From: Anaerolineae bacterium
Lineage (GTDB): Bacteria; Chloroflexota; Anaerolineae; DUEN01
Length of the DNA stretch: 6,661 bases
Assembly (NCBI GenBank): GCA_021159845.1
Contig: JAGHDS010000031.1
Location: 1 to 6,661 of the forward strand
Direction of reading: 5' to 3'
Position numbers and translations under genes: made by a program. The notes under the pieces are model-generated. The model worked only from the letters and a program-made list of their open reading frames with translations, was not told the origin of the DNA and did no database searches. How positions within the stretch are numbered: position 1 is the stretch's first letter; each line of letters begins with the position of its first letter. This document shows positions 5,726 through 6,661 of the stretch, in pieces.

Positions 5726-6661
5726 ATGAAGACGACGCTGATTTACCCGGGTATCGCCGGGCGTGGATTTAACTCTTTAAGCCAGGGCATGGATGCAGGA
5801 TGGGTCTCGCACGGATTGGCATCCATTAGCGCGGCGGCGAAGGCGGAAGGCTTTGAGGTAGACCTCATCGATTTGCGGGCGTTGGAGAGCTGGGACCACT
5901 TCCGGGAGGAGTTCCGACAACGCGATCCGGATGTTGTCGGGGTGACAATGATGTCGGTAGATTACAACCCCACCCGGCGCGCGCTGGAGATCATGCGCGA
6001 GGTGAAACCGGACGTGGTCACGATCGTCGGCGGGCCTCATGTGTCGCTGGCCCTAGAGGACAGCTTGCACCTTCCGAACGTCGATTACCTGGTCATGAAG
6101 GAGGGTGAGATCTCCTTCCCCAAACTGTTGCACGCTGTCGAGGAAGGCCGCCCTCCCAAGCAGAAAGTGATCGTCGGCGAGACACCGAACCTGGACGAGA
6201 TACCCTTCGCCGACCGCGATCTCTTCCTGGAGGAATGGCGCAAGTGGGGGTACACGCTGAACAGCCCCGAGGTCCCCTTCGTGAAAGAGCTTCCGCCGCC
6301 GTTCCTCACCATCATCGCTGGTCGAGGGTGCATCTACAACTGCGCCTTCTGCAAGCCGGGTGAGGACTTGATCTTCGGCAAGGGGGTGCGCCGCCGCTCG
6401 GTGGATAACGTCATCCAGGAACTGAAGATGCTCCGGGATAAGTACAACTTCCAGTCCTTCATGTTTCACGATGACTGCCTGACCGAGGACCGGGAGTGGG
6501 TAAAGGAGTTCTGCTACAAATACAAAGCCGAGGGGTTCACCCAGCCGTTCTTCTGCCAGAGCCGCGCCGACATCATCGCGCGCCATCCCGACATGGTGGA
6601 GCTGATGGCAGACGCCGGGCTGCGCGGCTATTTCATCGGCTTCGAGAGTGGGAACCAGCGC
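5726..6661 (+). CDS. B12-binding radical SAM protein, 3'-truncated by window
   Basis: The frame is open from ATG 5726 to the window end (312 codons, no stop). GGAGGAG at 5714-5720 lies five bases before the ATG. An earlier ATG at 5721 is out of frame and meets TGA after two codons. The B12-like domain (about 1-135) shows DVVGVTMMSVDYNP (69-82), TIVGGPHVS (99-107) and, in place of the usual GEGE, VMKEGE (123-128); DxHxxG is absent. The linker is shortened to NLDEIPFADRDLF (155-167). The radical SAM motif RGCIYNCAFC places cluster ligands at C202, C206 and C209. FHDDCL (247-252) and GFESGN (305-310) mark later barrel strands. About 150-200 C-terminal residues probably lie beyond the window. It is the most divergent of the four B12/radical SAM genes, and it starts a new block after the intergenic insertion, so it may have its own transcript. 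Likely a SAM/B12-dependent methyltransferase or cyclase; substrate unknown. Confidence 0.92.
   Translation, partial: MKTTLIYPGIAGRGFNSLSQGMDAGWVSHGLASISAAAKAEGFEVDLIDLRALESWDHFREEFRQRDPDVVGVTMMSVDYNPTRRALEIMREVKPDVVTIVGGPHVSLALEDSLHLPNVDYLVMKEGEISFPKLLHAVEEGRPPKQKVIVGETPNLDEIPFADRDLFLEEWRKWGYTLNSPEVPFVKELPPPFLTIIAGRGCIYNCAFCKPGEDLIFGKGVRRRSVDNVIQELKMLRDKYNFQSFMFHDDCLTEDREWVKEFCYKYKAEGFTQPFFCQSRADIIARHPDMVELMADAGLRGYFIGFESGNQR

Overview
The window is 6.66 kb of GC-rich bacterial DNA carrying five genes, all on the plus strand and all encoding radical S-adenosylmethionine (SAM) enzymes. Four have the two-part layout of a cobalamin (B12)-binding-like domain followed by a radical SAM domain (class B radical SAM methyltransferase / BchE-like architecture). 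The fifth is a radical SAM protein with a C-terminal SPASM/twitch-type cysteine set. The GTG start, strong GGAGG-type ribosome sites, [4Fe-4S] enzyme content and a dispersed-repeat-like sequence containing CACCGCAGAGACGC suggest an anaerobic or facultative environmental bacterium. A Chloroflexota-like lineage is my guess from general resemblance only; nothing here proves the taxon.

Layout. Positions 1-1179 hold the 3' part of a B12/radical SAM gene whose start lies outside the window. Positions 1203-2705 hold a complete second one (500 aa). After a 128-base gap, 2834-4302 holds a third whose reading frame is broken by one missing base near 3476-3479; restoring one base gives a 489-aa protein. 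Its 3' end overlaps by 10 bases the SPASM-type gene at 4293-5378. A 347-base non-coding stretch follows. It contains a 145-bp MITE-like element (5406-5550) with 14-bp terminal inverted repeats, an internal imperfect palindrome and perfect 9-bp flanking direct repeats, and then a leader with a two-tier hairpin just before a ribosome site. Positions 5726-6661 hold the 5' part of a fourth B12/radical SAM gene, which runs off the end of the window.

How the genes may work together. Tight spacing and overlaps suggest that genes 1 to 4 are co-transcribed. The four B12/radical SAM genes are diverged paralogues: three share a linker motif of the form RP-x-I-x-DLD-x-LP between domains, and the fourth has a shorter form of it. 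Such sets usually carry out successive methylations, cyclisations or rearrangements at unactivated carbons in specialised-metabolite, lipid or cofactor pathways. No tailoring enzyme, transporter or convincing precursor peptide is visible, so the substrate cannot be named. The most notable points are the tandem radical SAM array itself, the clean frameshift in gene 3, and the intact-looking MITE with target-site duplication.
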